The notes: generated by a model not told the origin, from the sequence alone. Shown: positions 1 through 11,099, numbered from the stretch's first letter. The stretch is DNA of 17,500 nt from Trachelipus rathkii (GCA_015478945.1 JABUQX010118839.1:1-17500); one strand, 5' to 3'. Numbers and translations: made by a program.

Positions 1-161
1 ATATATTATTAATTATTATTTTATTATTATTATTATTTATTAATAATGTTAATGTTTTTTGTACATATTTATCATATAATTATCTATTATTATTATTATT
101 ATTATATTATTATTATTATTCTTATGTTATTGTGTATTATGATTTATTATTACTTATTAAT

Positions 162-203
<42 letters not shown>

Positions 204-430
204 TCATTATTATTATTCATTGTTTGTAATTGTTTTAAAGTCTTGTTTAACTTAGTAATATTATCTTTTTTACTAAAATTATAATTTTATTTTATTATTT
301 ATTATTATAGTTTTATTATATTATTATTATTATTAATTATATTATTTATATACTCATTATTACTGTTTCTTTTGTTTACTATATTATTATTTTATTATTA
401 TTATTATTATTTTATTATTATTATTATTAA
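1..430. repeat. ATT trinucleotide microsatellite, imperfect
   Basis: The tract is almost wholly A and T, with long runs of (ATT)n broken by short interruptions such as those near 140-165 and 220-260. The longest uninterrupted run is near 170-200. Open frames across it encode only Tyr/Ile/Leu strings and are not genes. The tract lies directly upstream of a LINE remnant. Confidence 0.95.
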
Positions 431-539
431 TTTAATTATTCACACCTGCATGCTCAAGAACCCATTTTACACTCCGCTTTTTTGTGGATGACGGAATAAT
501 GAACGATTCGCTGGCTTTAGGGAAACACCGAGGATCTGA

Positions 540-1822
540 TAAATCGGTATGTGTCTATTTTTTAAAGAACAGGCGTAAAACGCCGACTGTAAAAATTACA
601 AGGGAATTGCTTTGATGCCACATAATGCAAAGGTGTATGAGAGAATATTGGAGAGATGGAGGGGACACAGTCGAACATAAACTGGATAAATGGCAGCATG
701 GTTTTCGATCCGGGAAGATCAACAATTGATTTGGTTTTTGCACTGAAGATGATGTGTGAAAAGACTTTCTGAAATGAAGGAATGAAGCCTTCTTTATCGA
801 TTTAGAAAAGGCGTTCGAACGTGTTCCGAGGGATATATTGTGGAGGATTCCTGGGAAAAGGAGGCAATGCTGAGCCGTGCTTCCCTGCTGTGTAGCAGCC
901 TATCAAAAAGCACGTATGTGGACGCTGTTGCAAGGTGAAACACAGATGGATGATAGTAGTTGATTTGGAAAAACAACAGGTGTAAAAGAATAAGTACTTT
1001 TCCCAATATTGTTACACGATACGTTTATGGAATTGTGGGCAAGGTGGTAACAGGAAGGGTGATAGAGAGCATTTTTGGATACGCGGAAATAGACTCTGGC
1101 GTTGATATCGAGTTCAGGGAGGCTACTGCAGAGGTTTATACGTGGATGTGGACGAGGTTTATTTACGAGAAGGGAATGAAAATCATAAGGGAATGACGGA
1201 GTTAATGATGGTGGAATTCAGAGACGGAGGTGTACTATGGAATGCAGTGGTGGAAAGTACTGAAACAGACAGATCAGTTTGAATATTTAGGAGTGGAATG
1301 GAGTAAGATGATATGTTTCAGGAGTTGAACGTTGAATGGAAGTTTTAATGGAATGTTGAAGTACCCTTTGCTAAGGAACCGTAATATACCGAGGAAAGTT
1401 CCAAAATATAATATAATACCATCTTATGAGGCCCCATATAGCATATGGACATGAAGCTTGACACTAAACACAAAACCTAAAAGTAAAGTAAGGCATGCGA
1501 AATGAAAGTTTTAAGATGATTATTGGTGGTGACAAGATTGGATAGGAGGAAGAATGATGACGTGAGGGCGGTGTTGCGAGTGGAGAGTATATTAGAACTG
1601 GTGGGGAGAGGACATTAAGATGGTTTGAAATGTGAGGAGGATGGAAGCAATAGGTGTGGCGAAAAAGGTTATTATTGAGTGGCGCCGGAGGGAGGAGAGT
1701 GGGCTGGCGAGGATGAAGGTGAAGGGAGGTGTAGAGTGAGCTGTGAGAGGAGGGGGATAACTATGGAGGAGGTGGAGAGGAATGAGTTTACGCATGGTAT
1801 CCGGACAATAATTGAAATGTAG
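540..1822 (+). pseudogene. Decayed non-LTR (LINE) retrotransposon reverse transcriptase, RTE-like
   Basis: This is a broken reverse-transcriptase ORF whose conserved blocks can be read only by changing frame. In order, it shows: ADCKNYKGIALMPHNAKVYE (about 582-641; RT blocks 1-2, normally NYRGISL...KVYERIL); PGRSTIDLVFALKMMCEK (about 710-763, the usual GFRPGRST block); FFIDLEKAFERVPRDILWR (about 790-846, RT block A with the catalytic Asp of the F-x-D-LEKAF motif); GVKE-stop-VLFPILL (about 979-1014, the degraded GVHQGSVLSPLLF block); and QTDQFEYLGVEW (about 1266-1301, the FxYLG block). The C-terminal part then has VTRLDRRKNDDVRAVLRVES (from 1529) and VRRMEAIGVAKKVIIEWRRR (from 1632), ending near 1822. 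Successive blocks fall in all three + frames with many stops, so it is non-functional. The YADD/FADD active-site motif was not found; 1150-1165 (VDEVY) is a poor remnant at most. No endonuclease domain is visible upstream, so the copy is 5' truncated, as LINEs often are. The RTE-like label rests on remembered motif style and is less sure than the RT call. Confidence 0.88.
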
Positions 1823-1889
1823 CTTTCGGTTTAAGAATATATACGTACATGCAGACAAAGCTTTAGAGTGAGAAAGAATTATTCTTTAT

Positions 1890-1985
1890 GATTAATTAGA
1901 ATTATTATTATCAATATCCATATTTTAGTATTCATATTATTATTATTTATTTTTTATGGTTTATTATTTTAGCTATTATTATTAC
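1890..1985. repeat. Short imperfect ATT tract
   Basis: An imperfect A/T trinucleotide stretch with several ATT units begins about 70 bases after the last readable LINE codons. It may descend from a microsatellite 3' tail of the LINE, which is inference, or it may be unrelated. Confidence 0.6.
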
Positions 1986-1987
1986 AT

Positions 1988-2070
1988 GTTTCGGAGTTCA
2001 AAGGACAATTACTACTGTGTGCATATTATAGTCGTATCCATTTATATACTGGTGAATAAATTTCTGTTAT
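1988..2070 (+). repeat. Dispersed repeat, copy 1 (diverged)
   Basis: This segment contains TTCGGAGTTCAAAGGAC followed by ACTGTGT, and later TGAATAAATTT. Both blocks recur at 2553 and 2887 in the same order and orientation. The ending resembles the AATAAA-bearing 3' ends of LINEs or SINEs. It is the shortest and most diverged of the three copies and is flanked by ATT tracts. Confidence 0.6.
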
Positions 2071-2199
2071 TATACATGGATTGATGGTTGAAAATAAAAA
2101 AGATCTGCATATGATATTAAAGATTTTATGTCATCTTGGTTAATAATGACTAAACTGTAATTTCATACCTCTATTTTCATAAATGTTTTAAATTGAATT

Positions 2200-2227
2200 A
2201 TCATTATTATATTATTATTCATTATTC

Positions 2228-2260
<33 letters not shown>

Positions 2261-2435
2261 TTATATTATATATATTATTACTTTATAGGTATTATTTTTA
2301 CAATTAATTCATTATTATTATTATTATTATTATTTATTATTTTATTATTATTATTATCATTATTATTATTAATTTTATTATTGTGGTCGTCGTTATTATA
2401 TCCACTATTATTAATTATTATTATTATTTATGGTT
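2200..2435. repeat. ATT trinucleotide microsatellite, imperfect
   Basis: Long (ATT)n runs lie at about 2228-2260, 2310-2332 and 2342-2375, with non-repeat interruptions such as the GTGGTCGTCG segment near 2383-2392. Confidence 0.92.
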
Positions 2436-2552
2436 ATTATTAATTTTCTCTTTGTAAAAACTTCTCTCTTTCATATTTAAAATTATATTATTTTACTAAG
2501 TTTCTACTTTATCAAAATTGATTTTGGGATTACATTAATATTTACAGTATTA

Positions 2553-2690
2553 CTTTGGGGCTCAAGGGACACACATTGTCTTACAATTAGTAGCCCCCCT
2601 TTCAGAAAATTGATATTGTAATTAAAATTGTACAATAACATTAAAAATATAATAAGTATATTGTTTACTTCTGAATAAATTGTTATCTAT
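2553..2690 (+). repeat. Dispersed repeat, copy 2
   Basis: The segment starts CTTTGGGGCTCAAGGGACAC, continues with TTACAATTAGTAG and ends with CTGAATAAATTGTTAT. It matches the copies at 1988 and 2887 in block order: GGTCAAAGGACAC, then CAATTAGTAG, then a variable AT-rich middle, then TGAATAAATT. No coding potential is visible. It probably derives from the 3' end of one transposable element family, unidentified. Confidence 0.65.
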
Positions 2691-2872
2691 GATTATTCTT
2701 ATTAATATACTTATTTTTTTATTATTTTATTATTCATTATGATTTATTATTCATTTTATTATTTCTTCTTTTTAATTATTATTATTGATTAATTTTTATT
2801 ATTATTATTATATTATTATTAAATTATTATTATTATTATATATTATTTATTATCTATTATTATTATTTTTAG
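2690..2872. repeat. ATT-rich microsatellite, imperfect
   Basis: Imperfect ATT and AT-rich runs occupy the space between repeat copies 2 and 3. The open frame entering repeat copy 3 from 2785 is fortuitous: its first 30 or so codons are simple sequence. Confidence 0.85.
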
Positions 2873-2886
2873 ACTTATTATTAAAT

Positions 2887-3076
2887 GTAGTTCGGGTCAA
2901 AGGACACAGCACTGTGTTGCAATTAGTAGACCATTATGCAGATACTACGGGAAATTCTATTAGGTCTATTATAACTGATTAATGTTATAAAATTGTAAAA
3001 TATTTGATAATATAATATAAAACTGTATATGTTATTAAATGAATGAATAAAATTTTTTGAATTGAATTGAATTATT
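2887..3076 (+). repeat. Dispersed repeat, copy 3 (longest, with GAATT tail)
   Basis: The segment begins GTAGTTCGGGTCAAAGGACA, then CTGTGTTGCAATTAGTAGAC. It ends AATGAATGAATAAAATTTTT followed by three GAATT units. It is the most complete of the three copies. The AATAAA-like signal plus a short tandem tail is the usual 3' architecture of non-LTR retroelements. The family cannot be named from the sequence alone. Confidence 0.68.
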
Positions 3077-3116
3077 ACATTTTTAATTACATGAGCTACC
3101 AATATTACTTCAAGAA

Positions 3117-3117
3117 A

Positions 3118-3173
<56 letters not shown>

Positions 3174-3237
3174 TATTATTATTATTATGATTATTTATTA
3201 TTATTATTATTATTATATTATTATTATTTATTAATTA

Positions 3238-3281
<44 letters not shown>

Positions 3282-3400
3282 GTATACGTTCATTATTATT
3301 TTATTATTATTACTTTTTTAATTACATTAGCTACTAATATACTACAAGAATTATTATTATTATTCATTATTTTATTATTATTTATTATTTATTAATTATA
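3117..3400. repeat. ATT trinucleotide microsatellite
   Basis: Long (ATT)n runs lie at about 3118-3170 and 3241-3280. Two short related segments precede the blocks: ATGAGCTACCAATATTACTT near 3090 and ATTAGCTACTAATATACTAC near 3325. The whole microsatellite unit may therefore be locally duplicated. Confidence 0.93.
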
Positions 3401-3690
3401 GAAACCATTAAGGCTGCTTCACAGCTACTTATCATAACTGTTTAAAAACAGCGGCTGTCAGTGCCCCTAGAACGGAGACTAAATTTATGCAAATGGAAAA
3501 GCTCAAATAACTGCAATTATATCGTAAATTAATTCAGAAATAGAAAAAAAGAGAAAACTGGTGTCTTTAAGTGGTCAAATCAACCGAAATAGACTGTAAA
3601 TATTAATATAAGGAAAACAGACATTAAATAATATAACTAAGATAACGATAATTGTAATCATATTTTTCAAAGAAAAAAATAAATATTTAT
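3400..3690. other. Unannotated sequence, no gene seen
   Basis: This stretch is less repetitive than its flanks, with a moderately GC-richer patch at 3405-3480 (GGCTGCTTCACAGC, GCGGCTGTCAGTGCCCC). No coding frame, RNA or recognisable element is visible. Confidence 0.5.
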
Positions 3691-3697
3691 AGCACAA

Positions 3698-3865
3698 TAC
3701 TAATAATAATAATAATAATAATATAATAAACTAATAATATACATATATAATATAATACTAATAATAATTAATAGATAATATCAAATAATACAATAATAAT
3801 ATATATAGATATAATAAATAATAATATATACAATAATAATGATAATTAACTATAACTATAAATTA
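3698..3865. repeat. AAT/AT microsatellite, opposite phase
   Basis: Imperfect (AAT)n and (AT)n occur here. This is the complement-strand form of the ATT repeats upstream, so the trinucleotide switches strand after 3690. The tract fades into AACTATAAATT units at 3846-3885. Confidence 0.85.
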
Positions 3866-3869
3866 ACTA

Positions 3870-4190
3870 TATTAACTATAAATTAGAATCGTTTCTATCT
3901 TTTTTTATTGAATCTTTATATATATTTTTTGATCTGAACACAGAAATAACTTTCATTTTTACTATCGTTCTGATACTTTGACCTCCTTTTCTCTATATAC
4001 AAGATTAATAACATTTTTTTTTAAGGTTGTTGGGGTTTTTTATGAGACCCCCCCCCCTTACAGTAGCAATTCTCAATTTTTTATTTAAAGGTCATTAAAT
4101 TTACGAACAGAAACTTAAAAAAGACTTTTTTCTTGATTAAGATATAATACTAATATCCCCAATGTCAATGCTTTAATATGCCAAAAACTT
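3870..4190. other. AT-rich spacer with a C10 homopolymer
   Basis: No gene is visible. A run of ten C at about 4048-4057 follows TATGAGA and stands out in the AT-rich context. The segment lies just downstream (minus strand) of the pseudogene and would be its 3' flank. Confidence 0.5.
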
Positions 4191-4196
4191 GCCTAC

Positions 4197-5745
4197 TTAA
4201 AAGTGCTTTGTGGATCGTGTTTTTCTCTTGTTTTTTTTTATTTGGTTTCTCTTATCAAAAACCACACAATCACCCATCATGGCACTATCCCAACGTCCCT
4301 GGTATCGCCTTTCCTTTGTCTGAATATCCTGGTGAAATCTTTCACAAATGTTTTCAATTACATCCCCTAAATTCTCTCGAAAAATGACCAAATACGAGTT
4401 TAAATAACGCACCTTCAATGACATACGGTTACCCATTACTTTAGACATGTACAGCTGTCTGTAGACTTTTTGGTTATTTGGATTTAAATTTCCTAAAAAT
4501 CCCCTGAACCACTTATGGAATTGCACACAGGCATCATTTTAATTCTTCTCATCTTTTCCATCAATTTCAAGGATTTAAGCATATTGGTTATTTGTGGTCC
4601 AGTAAATATGCCACCTTTTACTTTAGCTCCTGAAGGTTTAGGAAACATTAGACGGATTTCTTGATTTCTTGAAAAGTCTCTCCTTTAAAGTCTAATGCCT
4701 TCTCAAATTGCTTTGCTAATCCAAATTTTATTTGAAGAAGAGGTGATAAAACTTTATTACGCTGTATAAGAGGCTATTTAACAACGTTGAATGAACTTTG
4801 CTGTAATGGTTAGCAGTTGCTCTGCTATCCCATAAACAGAGAAAACAAGAATATTTCGTAAACACTCCTTGCAAACCAAGCAAAAATCCAATAATTTTGA
4901 AATCTCCACGTACTTTCCATTGGAATTCATGATATTTTATTTTCGAAAGCAAATGTTTAACATTTTCATAACCTTCCTTCATTTGCACTGATTGCATTCA
5001 TTTAATCTTGATGAAAGAAATTCTGCTCCTGACTTAGTAAGTTGCAAATCCCTAATCAGATCATCGAGCTCTTGTTGATTGGAAAACTGGGCATGTGAGT
5101 TTCTATTTCCATCGAAATCCTCACACCATTCATCAAACAAAATGATGTTTAAAGTATGATCGGTTTCAATGAGCTCATCATCTTTCAGAAAATGAAAGAA
5201 AAAATCTGCTATATATATATATATATATATATAATGATAATACATATATTTGTAATATATATATAGTTATATAATATTTAACATATAATATATAAATATA
5301 ATAATATCTTTATACTATATATTATATATAATACTATATATATATATATAGTATTATATATATTATATATATAGTTAATATACACTATATTTGATAGACA
5401 TACAAAAGATTTCTCTCTTTACAATTTGCAAAAATCACAATACAATATTAACTATAACAGAATAAACTTGGCTCTAGATGAGGGAATATTTGGGTATTGA
5501 AAAGTTGCCTTCCTTTACCTTTCAATATTTTGTAATATCCACCATGCAGAAGTAGCAGTCATCATAGTGATTCGTTGGCTCTCGCCATATTCTGGGAAAA
5601 GCAAAGGCATTGCTTTTCTTGTTTCCCTTACCCAATATCCATCCTTCTAGGGTTGTTTTACAACTTCCAAATATAATATGAGGTGCCAAGTGCTTATCTT
5701 GGTCAACAAATAGGCATACCAAAGTAGAGCCTGCACGCTATGCAA
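4197..5745 (-). pseudogene. Broken copy of a repetitive metazoan gene family (CFLCxWDSR / RFHQDI motifs)
   Basis: Read on the minus strand from 5745 to 4197, the pieces line up in the order I recall for a multi-copy animal family of unknown function that is abundant in arthropods and probably transposon-derived. They are: VDQDKHLAPHI...CKTTLEGW, then FAFPRIWREPTNHYDDCYFC (5722-5522); FQYPNIPSSRAKFIL (about 5493-5449, shifted frame); an acidic stretch with ELDDLIRDLQLTKSGAEFL and SSRL (5200-4980); MKEGYENVKHLLSKIKYHEF, then GFLLGLQGVFTKYSCFLCLW and DSRATANHYSKV (4985-4795); MFPKPSGAKVKGGIFTGPQI (about 4651-4592); then HKWFRGFLGN, MSLKV, ENLGD, ERFHQDI, ERRYQGRWDSAMMGD and a basic C-terminal end (4526-4197). 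Frameshifts and stops separate most pieces. The middle of the usual protein, between SSRL and MKEGYENV, is missing. The final stop is near the expected C-terminus. The usual FLHSHL block reads YLNSYL, losing both His. The CxxC-type pairs (CYFC, CFLC) suggest metal binding, but the biochemical function is unknown. The + frame at 4178-4387 is an antisense shadow. Confidence 0.82.
5208..5392. repeat. AT dinucleotide microsatellite inside the pseudogene
   Basis: (AT)n runs at 5211-5233 and around 5310-5380 interrupt the minus-strand pseudogene between its YPNIPS block and its acidic/LIRDL block. The coding pieces on each side belong to the same family, so the repeat expanded in, or inserted into, an existing copy. 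Confidence 0.88.
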
Positions 5746-6477
5746 AGCTTGGTTCCCTTCAAAATTTTGGTGGAAATGTGCTTAGAACTAACATAATTCA
5801 CACACATAACAAAATGAATCTGCCAATGTTTTACACTGTCTACTTGCGATTTTATAAATGTTTATAATATTATTACCAATATTCTGAAAAATAGAAAAGA
5901 TATTAAAGTTTGGTACCTTACCTTCAATTATATCATTGCATTAGAAAGTAGTTAAACAATGTGTCATGTCATATAACACCATCCAACTTACTTGTTAATT
6001 CTCAGCAAACATTCCTCGGCCAGGCCCCCAGGATAGTATTACCCAACATTGACGATTCAGTTTCTTGATAATGGCGGTGACTAGTTAACCGCGTTGAAAA
6101 GATTCTACCGTATGTAACACTTTGTGAATGCCTCAACCTCTGTATGAGAAATTACCAACCACAGCTAGTGGTCAACTGAGAAAGCACCAAAATAAAACTC
6201 CGAGCTCGTTTTATATTAGTTTAGTCCAAGATAGTACTGTTTATTTACCATTTATTACCTTACCTAATGACTGTTACTTACAAATGAAATATTGAATCAA
6301 AATATTACTGCTAAATTAAAATAGAAAAAATAATGCAAACAGTGTTTAAGCAATTCGCCTGATATGTTAAATATTTTAATAAATAAGGGCAATTTAAAAC
6401 AATAGAACACACTACATAAATTACTCAAAATTAATACACAAATAACTCACTTTCATACTGTGAGATAAATTATAAAT
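5745..6477. other. Unannotated sequence upstream of the pseudogene
   Basis: This is the minus-strand 5' side of the pseudogene. Composition is moderately mixed at 6005-6215 (for example CCTCGGCCAGGCCCCCAGG and GGCGGTGACTAGTTAACCGC). No further coding blocks of the family could be recognised beyond about 5745. No terminal inverted repeat or target-site duplication could be assigned. Confidence 0.45.
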
Positions 6478-6600
6478 ATATACTATATATATATATATTA
6501 TATATATATATATTATAGTATACCTATATATTATATATATTATATATATATATATATATCTTATAATTATTATAATATATAATATATTATATAAAATATT
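6478..6600. repeat. AT dinucleotide microsatellite
   Basis: (AT)n runs with TATTATA interruptions form a continuous low-complexity block. Confidence 0.92.
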
Positions 6601-7127
6601 ATTCCTATAAAATAAATTTAAGTAAATAAATAATATTAAATAAAATTTTAAATATTAAAATATTAAATTTTATATTGTAAAGACGACTCGTTTTGATTTA
6701 TACCAAATAGAATATGTCATTACCAACATTAAAATATGGCTAAAAGTTTCCTCTAAGCATAAAGAATAGTATTAGTTGCACATTTCGGCTCGTTACGCAA
6801 GGCGCGTTTTCCTTATTTAAACTTTGAAAATAATTGCAGGCTTCTAAACATCGAAGAGAGAACCCTGTGTCAATTTTCATTTATTTTTAAGAATAAATTA
6901 ATTAAAATACTATTAAAAAAAATAAATATTTTAATTGTTGAAAAATATATTACTAAATTAAAATATTTGAAATATTTAACCTGCGCGAAAATCATTAGAA
7001 TATAAACCATTCCTGGAAACATCCGTTTTGAAGACAGGATATAAAAAGATGTATAAAAAGTCGTCTGCTACTTGCAATAGATTATGATTATGGAAACACA
7101 TAAATAATATAAAATGAGCACCTTCTC
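6600..7127. other. AT-rich DNA, no gene seen
   Basis: Only low-complexity AAAT/TAAA-type sequence and short unique stretches are present. An 8-bp inverted pair, AGACGACT (near 6680) and AGTCGTCT (near 7059), flanks most of the segment. It is too short to call terminal repeats. Confidence 0.5.
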
Positions 7128-7178
7128 TATATTTATATTTATATTTATATATATATATATATAATATTATATAATATC

Positions 7179-7215
<37 letters not shown>

Positions 7216-7279
7216 AAAAAATTTATAATATAATATATAACTATATATATATATATACAGTATATATATATATATGATA

Positions 7280-7320
<41 letters not shown>

Positions 7321-7610
7321 AGGATTAAATATAACTATTACATTATATATATATATATAGTATACTTAATAAATATATATATAAACATTATATACTATAA
7401 TACTTATATATATATGCCTTATATACTATTATATATATATATTTAATATATATATATAATACTTATATATAATATAATAATAACCTAATAATATATATAT
7501 ATATAATAAAATATATATAGACTATAATATATAAATATATATATCTCATATATATTATTATATATTTATATTATCATTATTATATATAACATATTAATTA
7601 TATCCAATAA

Positions 7611-7643
<33 letters not shown>

Positions 7644-8003
7644 GATATATATATATATATTATTATATATATAGTATATATTATATATATATAAGTATTT
7701 ATATTTATATATATATAGCTATTATTATAATATAACACATATAATTATATATAAAATATATATATATATACTATATATATATATATATATATAATATATA
7801 TATAGGGTGTATATTATATATATAATATATACTATATATATATATATATAATAATATATAATAATATATATATATATTTATTATACTATATATATATTTA
7901 ATATAATATATATAATATATATATTTAATATATATTACTATATATATATATATACTATATATAATATATATATATATATATACTATATATATAATATATA
8001 TAA
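7128..8003. repeat. Large AT dinucleotide repeat block, about 870 bp
   Basis: This is the longest simple-sequence tract in the window. It is made of many (AT)n runs of 10-40 bases separated by one-base phase shifts (TATTATA, ATAATA, TACTATA). It includes a short non-repeat island at about 7318-7345. The minus-strand open frame over 7771-8085 is a Tyr/Ile simple-sequence translation, not a gene. Confidence 0.96.
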
Positions 8004-10465
8004 GGGATTGCATTTTTGTAATAAAAATTATAAGGGAAAACCTATAAATAAAAGTTTTGCCGACGACAGTTGTTTTAACTAACAACTTTCAAAACTTAAT
8101 TTTTTCACGCTTGGTGAATCAACAATTTGTTTTATAATTTTCTTATTTTTTATATAATTAAATTTTACAAATGATAATTTTTTACAAATTAGTTTCAATA
8201 TTTAATATAATTTTTAATAAATAATAATAATGTTTCACCATAAAAAACTTTTTATGATAACTAATAAATTGCATTGATAAGTGATTTTTCAATGATAAAA
8301 ATTACGAGAAACAAAATAATGTACGTGACCTAAATATTCAGATTTTCAATCTCTTTCATGGGAAAATTTTTTTGTAAACTATATATGATATATAATTTAT
8401 ATATTTTACTTTTCAATTCTCAATGTGAAAAATAAAATTTTCGATGTCGATGCAGTCATAAATAACCTATATTTTTTAATTACGAATTTTATTCTAATTT
8501 TTTATGATTAATTTTCTTTCTTTTTAAATTTGAATTTTAATATATTACCATTACCATTATAATTTTATTTTAATTTTTATATATTTTTTAAACCTTTTGA
8601 CCTTTGAATATTTAATATGGTAATTTTTTAACATTGAGAGATTCAAAATAGAGAAATTTACCATAAATTTTTCCCTTACCTTTTTAACTTTGTTTTCATA
8701 TTTCAAATTTTTTTAATTTTTACCATTGGAATTTATTTTTAACCTTTTCCCTTTTCAATTTTTTAACCCCAAATTTCTAAAATATAAGTTTTACTTTAAG
8801 TTATGATGTTTAATGTTTATTGTAAAAAAAATCGAAAAAAATTTGAGTTGGGTAATGTACAGCTTATTTCCTCATATAAATAATTTTATTTACATACCGG
8901 AAAAAAGAAGTAGAGTAAAAGATAGTCAAAACCTCGTAGATTCTTCCATTTCTACTTCTAAAAACTGGACGCTAACTTTAAAACGAATTCAGAAATGGAT
9001 TTAAAAGGTGATTCAACTCGAATTTCTAAGATTATGTGATGAAAACAAGATCATACATGACAACCGAATGGTCTAAAATACAATAGGTCTTACACATTCA
9101 TTACATTCCCTGTGTTGCAATTTATTAAAAAAAAAACTTTGGGTCAGTCTCTTACCTTGCGACCCAATGGTACATATCACAATGAGTCTTCTAATAACGC
9201 AATTCAAGACACTGTATCAATTAATCCTATAAAAACTTTTTGACAGTATCTTTCATTGCAACTCAATGATAGGGTGACAATTATATGTCTTACATGGGGG
9301 CCTAATATTGTCCAGAGACTGTTCCCAATATTTTTTATATTAGTTAACAAACAAATATAAAACACTGCAAAACGAAGGAAAATTTAATAATCACCCCTTT
9401 GTAGTCAATAAAAAACAAGTACTCTCAAAGGCCGCACATTACGTTTGATAACACTATAAGGCAGTGACTTCGTCATAAAGGGGAAGGTTTGAGAACCTAT
9501 GTTAGAAGAACGTCTCATCACATTGTTACGCTTTTAAATACTGCATTCGTACAGTAACATGTGATGAACGTGAGATAAGCTGGACTCGAGAGGCAAGTTA
9601 AAATGGGACGGAGTTATTTGTATCAATAAAAAAGTGACTCCGCAATCGACGCTCCAAGCTTTTATACAAAACGTAAGAGCTACAAAAGCGATAACCAAGT
9701 AGTAATTATTGAAACAACATCAATTTGATTAATTGATGCTAAAAATATAAAAGTGGTACCAAAAAAATTGCAAATTTAAAACTATACATTACATAATTAA
9801 TATGTTAACCAAAACTATATAGTTTAATTAAAAAATTAATTGATAATTCACGATTGCGGTGTCCGATGCCAATCTGACATGTTTGAAACTTGTGATTTTA
9901 TTCTCATTGAAATTTAAATAATAAATTTAATTTTCTTTTAATTAAGAAATAATATTAATTTAAAATATATTTAAAACAGGAAATTTTTCTGATCATTTTG
10001 ATACTAAATTTAGATTTGAAAACATATAAGTAAGACAAAACATTGAAATAACGAAATCAATATAAATGAGAGGTATTTATGACCTATATAGATGACCTTC
10101 ACGTTCAGAGGGATACCAATGAAACTTTTAGAGATATCGCGAAGATTATATTTAAGGTCAATTGAACGTTTTTGCAACTTCGAACACCTGAAGAAATTAC
10201 AACAAGCGTGTGAGGTTGTAAAAAACTTTCAAAAATTGAATTTGCTTCAAAGATGTCTAAATTTGAGGAATCAATTCCTATAATTCAAAAATAAAAAATC
10301 ATAATGTAGATTAACTTTTAATTTTTGATAAATTAGTTCAAAATGTCTAGTATAACATGACGGAAAAAATGAACTTTAAAATTTGGCAAAGAGAAGAATA
10401 TATATATGGTAAGAAACAATGGTTAATTTTTTTGCTTCTTACATGCAAATAACGAGTGGAGCTGC
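8004..10465. other. AT-rich intergenic DNA, no gene recognised
   Basis: 8100-8800 is very T- and A-rich, with repeated loose motifs such as TTTTACCATT and AACCTTTT. 9030-9700 is more mixed in composition (for example TTGCGACCCAATGG near 9158 and GGCCGCACATTACG near 9431), but no family was recognised on either strand. At 10093-10290 the + strand gives about 62 codons with only two internal stops and a protein-like composition (EEITTSV, GCKKLSKIEFASKMSKFEES). It could be a coding fossil, but no homologue is recognised. The small open frame at 8813-9004 has no recognisable domain. Confidence 0.5.
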
Positions 10466-10466
10466 T

Positions 10467-10600
10467 GCAAATATATATATATATACTATATATATATATA
10501 TTGATATATTATACTTTATATATAAGTATATATATATATATTATATATAATATATAATCATACTATATTATATATATATTTATAATTATATAATTGTTTA
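10467..10600. repeat. AT dinucleotide microsatellite
   Basis: (AT)n runs with phase breaks, of the same type as the other AT blocks in the window. Confidence 0.9.
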
Positions 10601-11099
10601 ACTATCTATCGATATCATGTAGATATACAGTTCTATTATGTTAATAATACAAAGTGCTGTTGCACAAAAAAAAAAACATTTTCAGTTTTTGCGTATAATT
10701 AACCAAAAGATGAAACATATTAGACTTTTATCATAATTTATTCTCCTTTACAGGCCTAGGCTATATATACCATGAAAAATTTTTTGTTTTTTGCTTTAAT
10801 ACTTTTATAAATTATTTAGAATAAAAAAACATCTGGTAAAAAAAAAAAACAATGTAACGTTATCATCACATTCCTTACTCTTCATGAACTGACAGAACTT
10901 CCGCTGATGCTTTGTATTTAAATTCTTTTTTTAACCATATTTATTTATGAAAAATATATTATTAAATAATAGTAAAAAAAGTAAATTTATATGAAATTTT
11001 AAGAACTAAAAATAAAAAATTTTATTTACTTAATTAATTGTTTTTTTTATTTTGTGATAATGTAACTGGTGTGTTGAATCAGAAAATTTGCTGTGCTGA
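10601..11099. other. AT-rich spacer, no gene seen
   Basis: Contains A homopolymers near 10666-10676 and 10838-10849 and AAATTTAT-type low complexity. No coding, RNA or element signature was recognised. Confidence 0.5.

Noticed and set aside
46..255. 69-codon open frame at the window start
   Set aside because: It is a translation of the ATT microsatellite (Tyr/Ile/Leu strings) with no protein-like composition.
4178..4387. + strand open frame resembling a small secreted protein (hydrophobic N-terminus)
   Set aside because: It is antisense to the conserved C-terminal blocks of the minus-strand pseudogene; the minus-strand reading has family motifs and this one does not.
6680..7066. Terminal inverted repeats AGACGACT / AGTCGTCT
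   Set aside because: Only 8 bp, expected by chance at this length, and no transposon content lies between them.
7771..8085. 104-codon minus-strand open frame
   Set aside because: It is mostly an AT-repeat translation (alternating Ile and Tyr), so not a gene.
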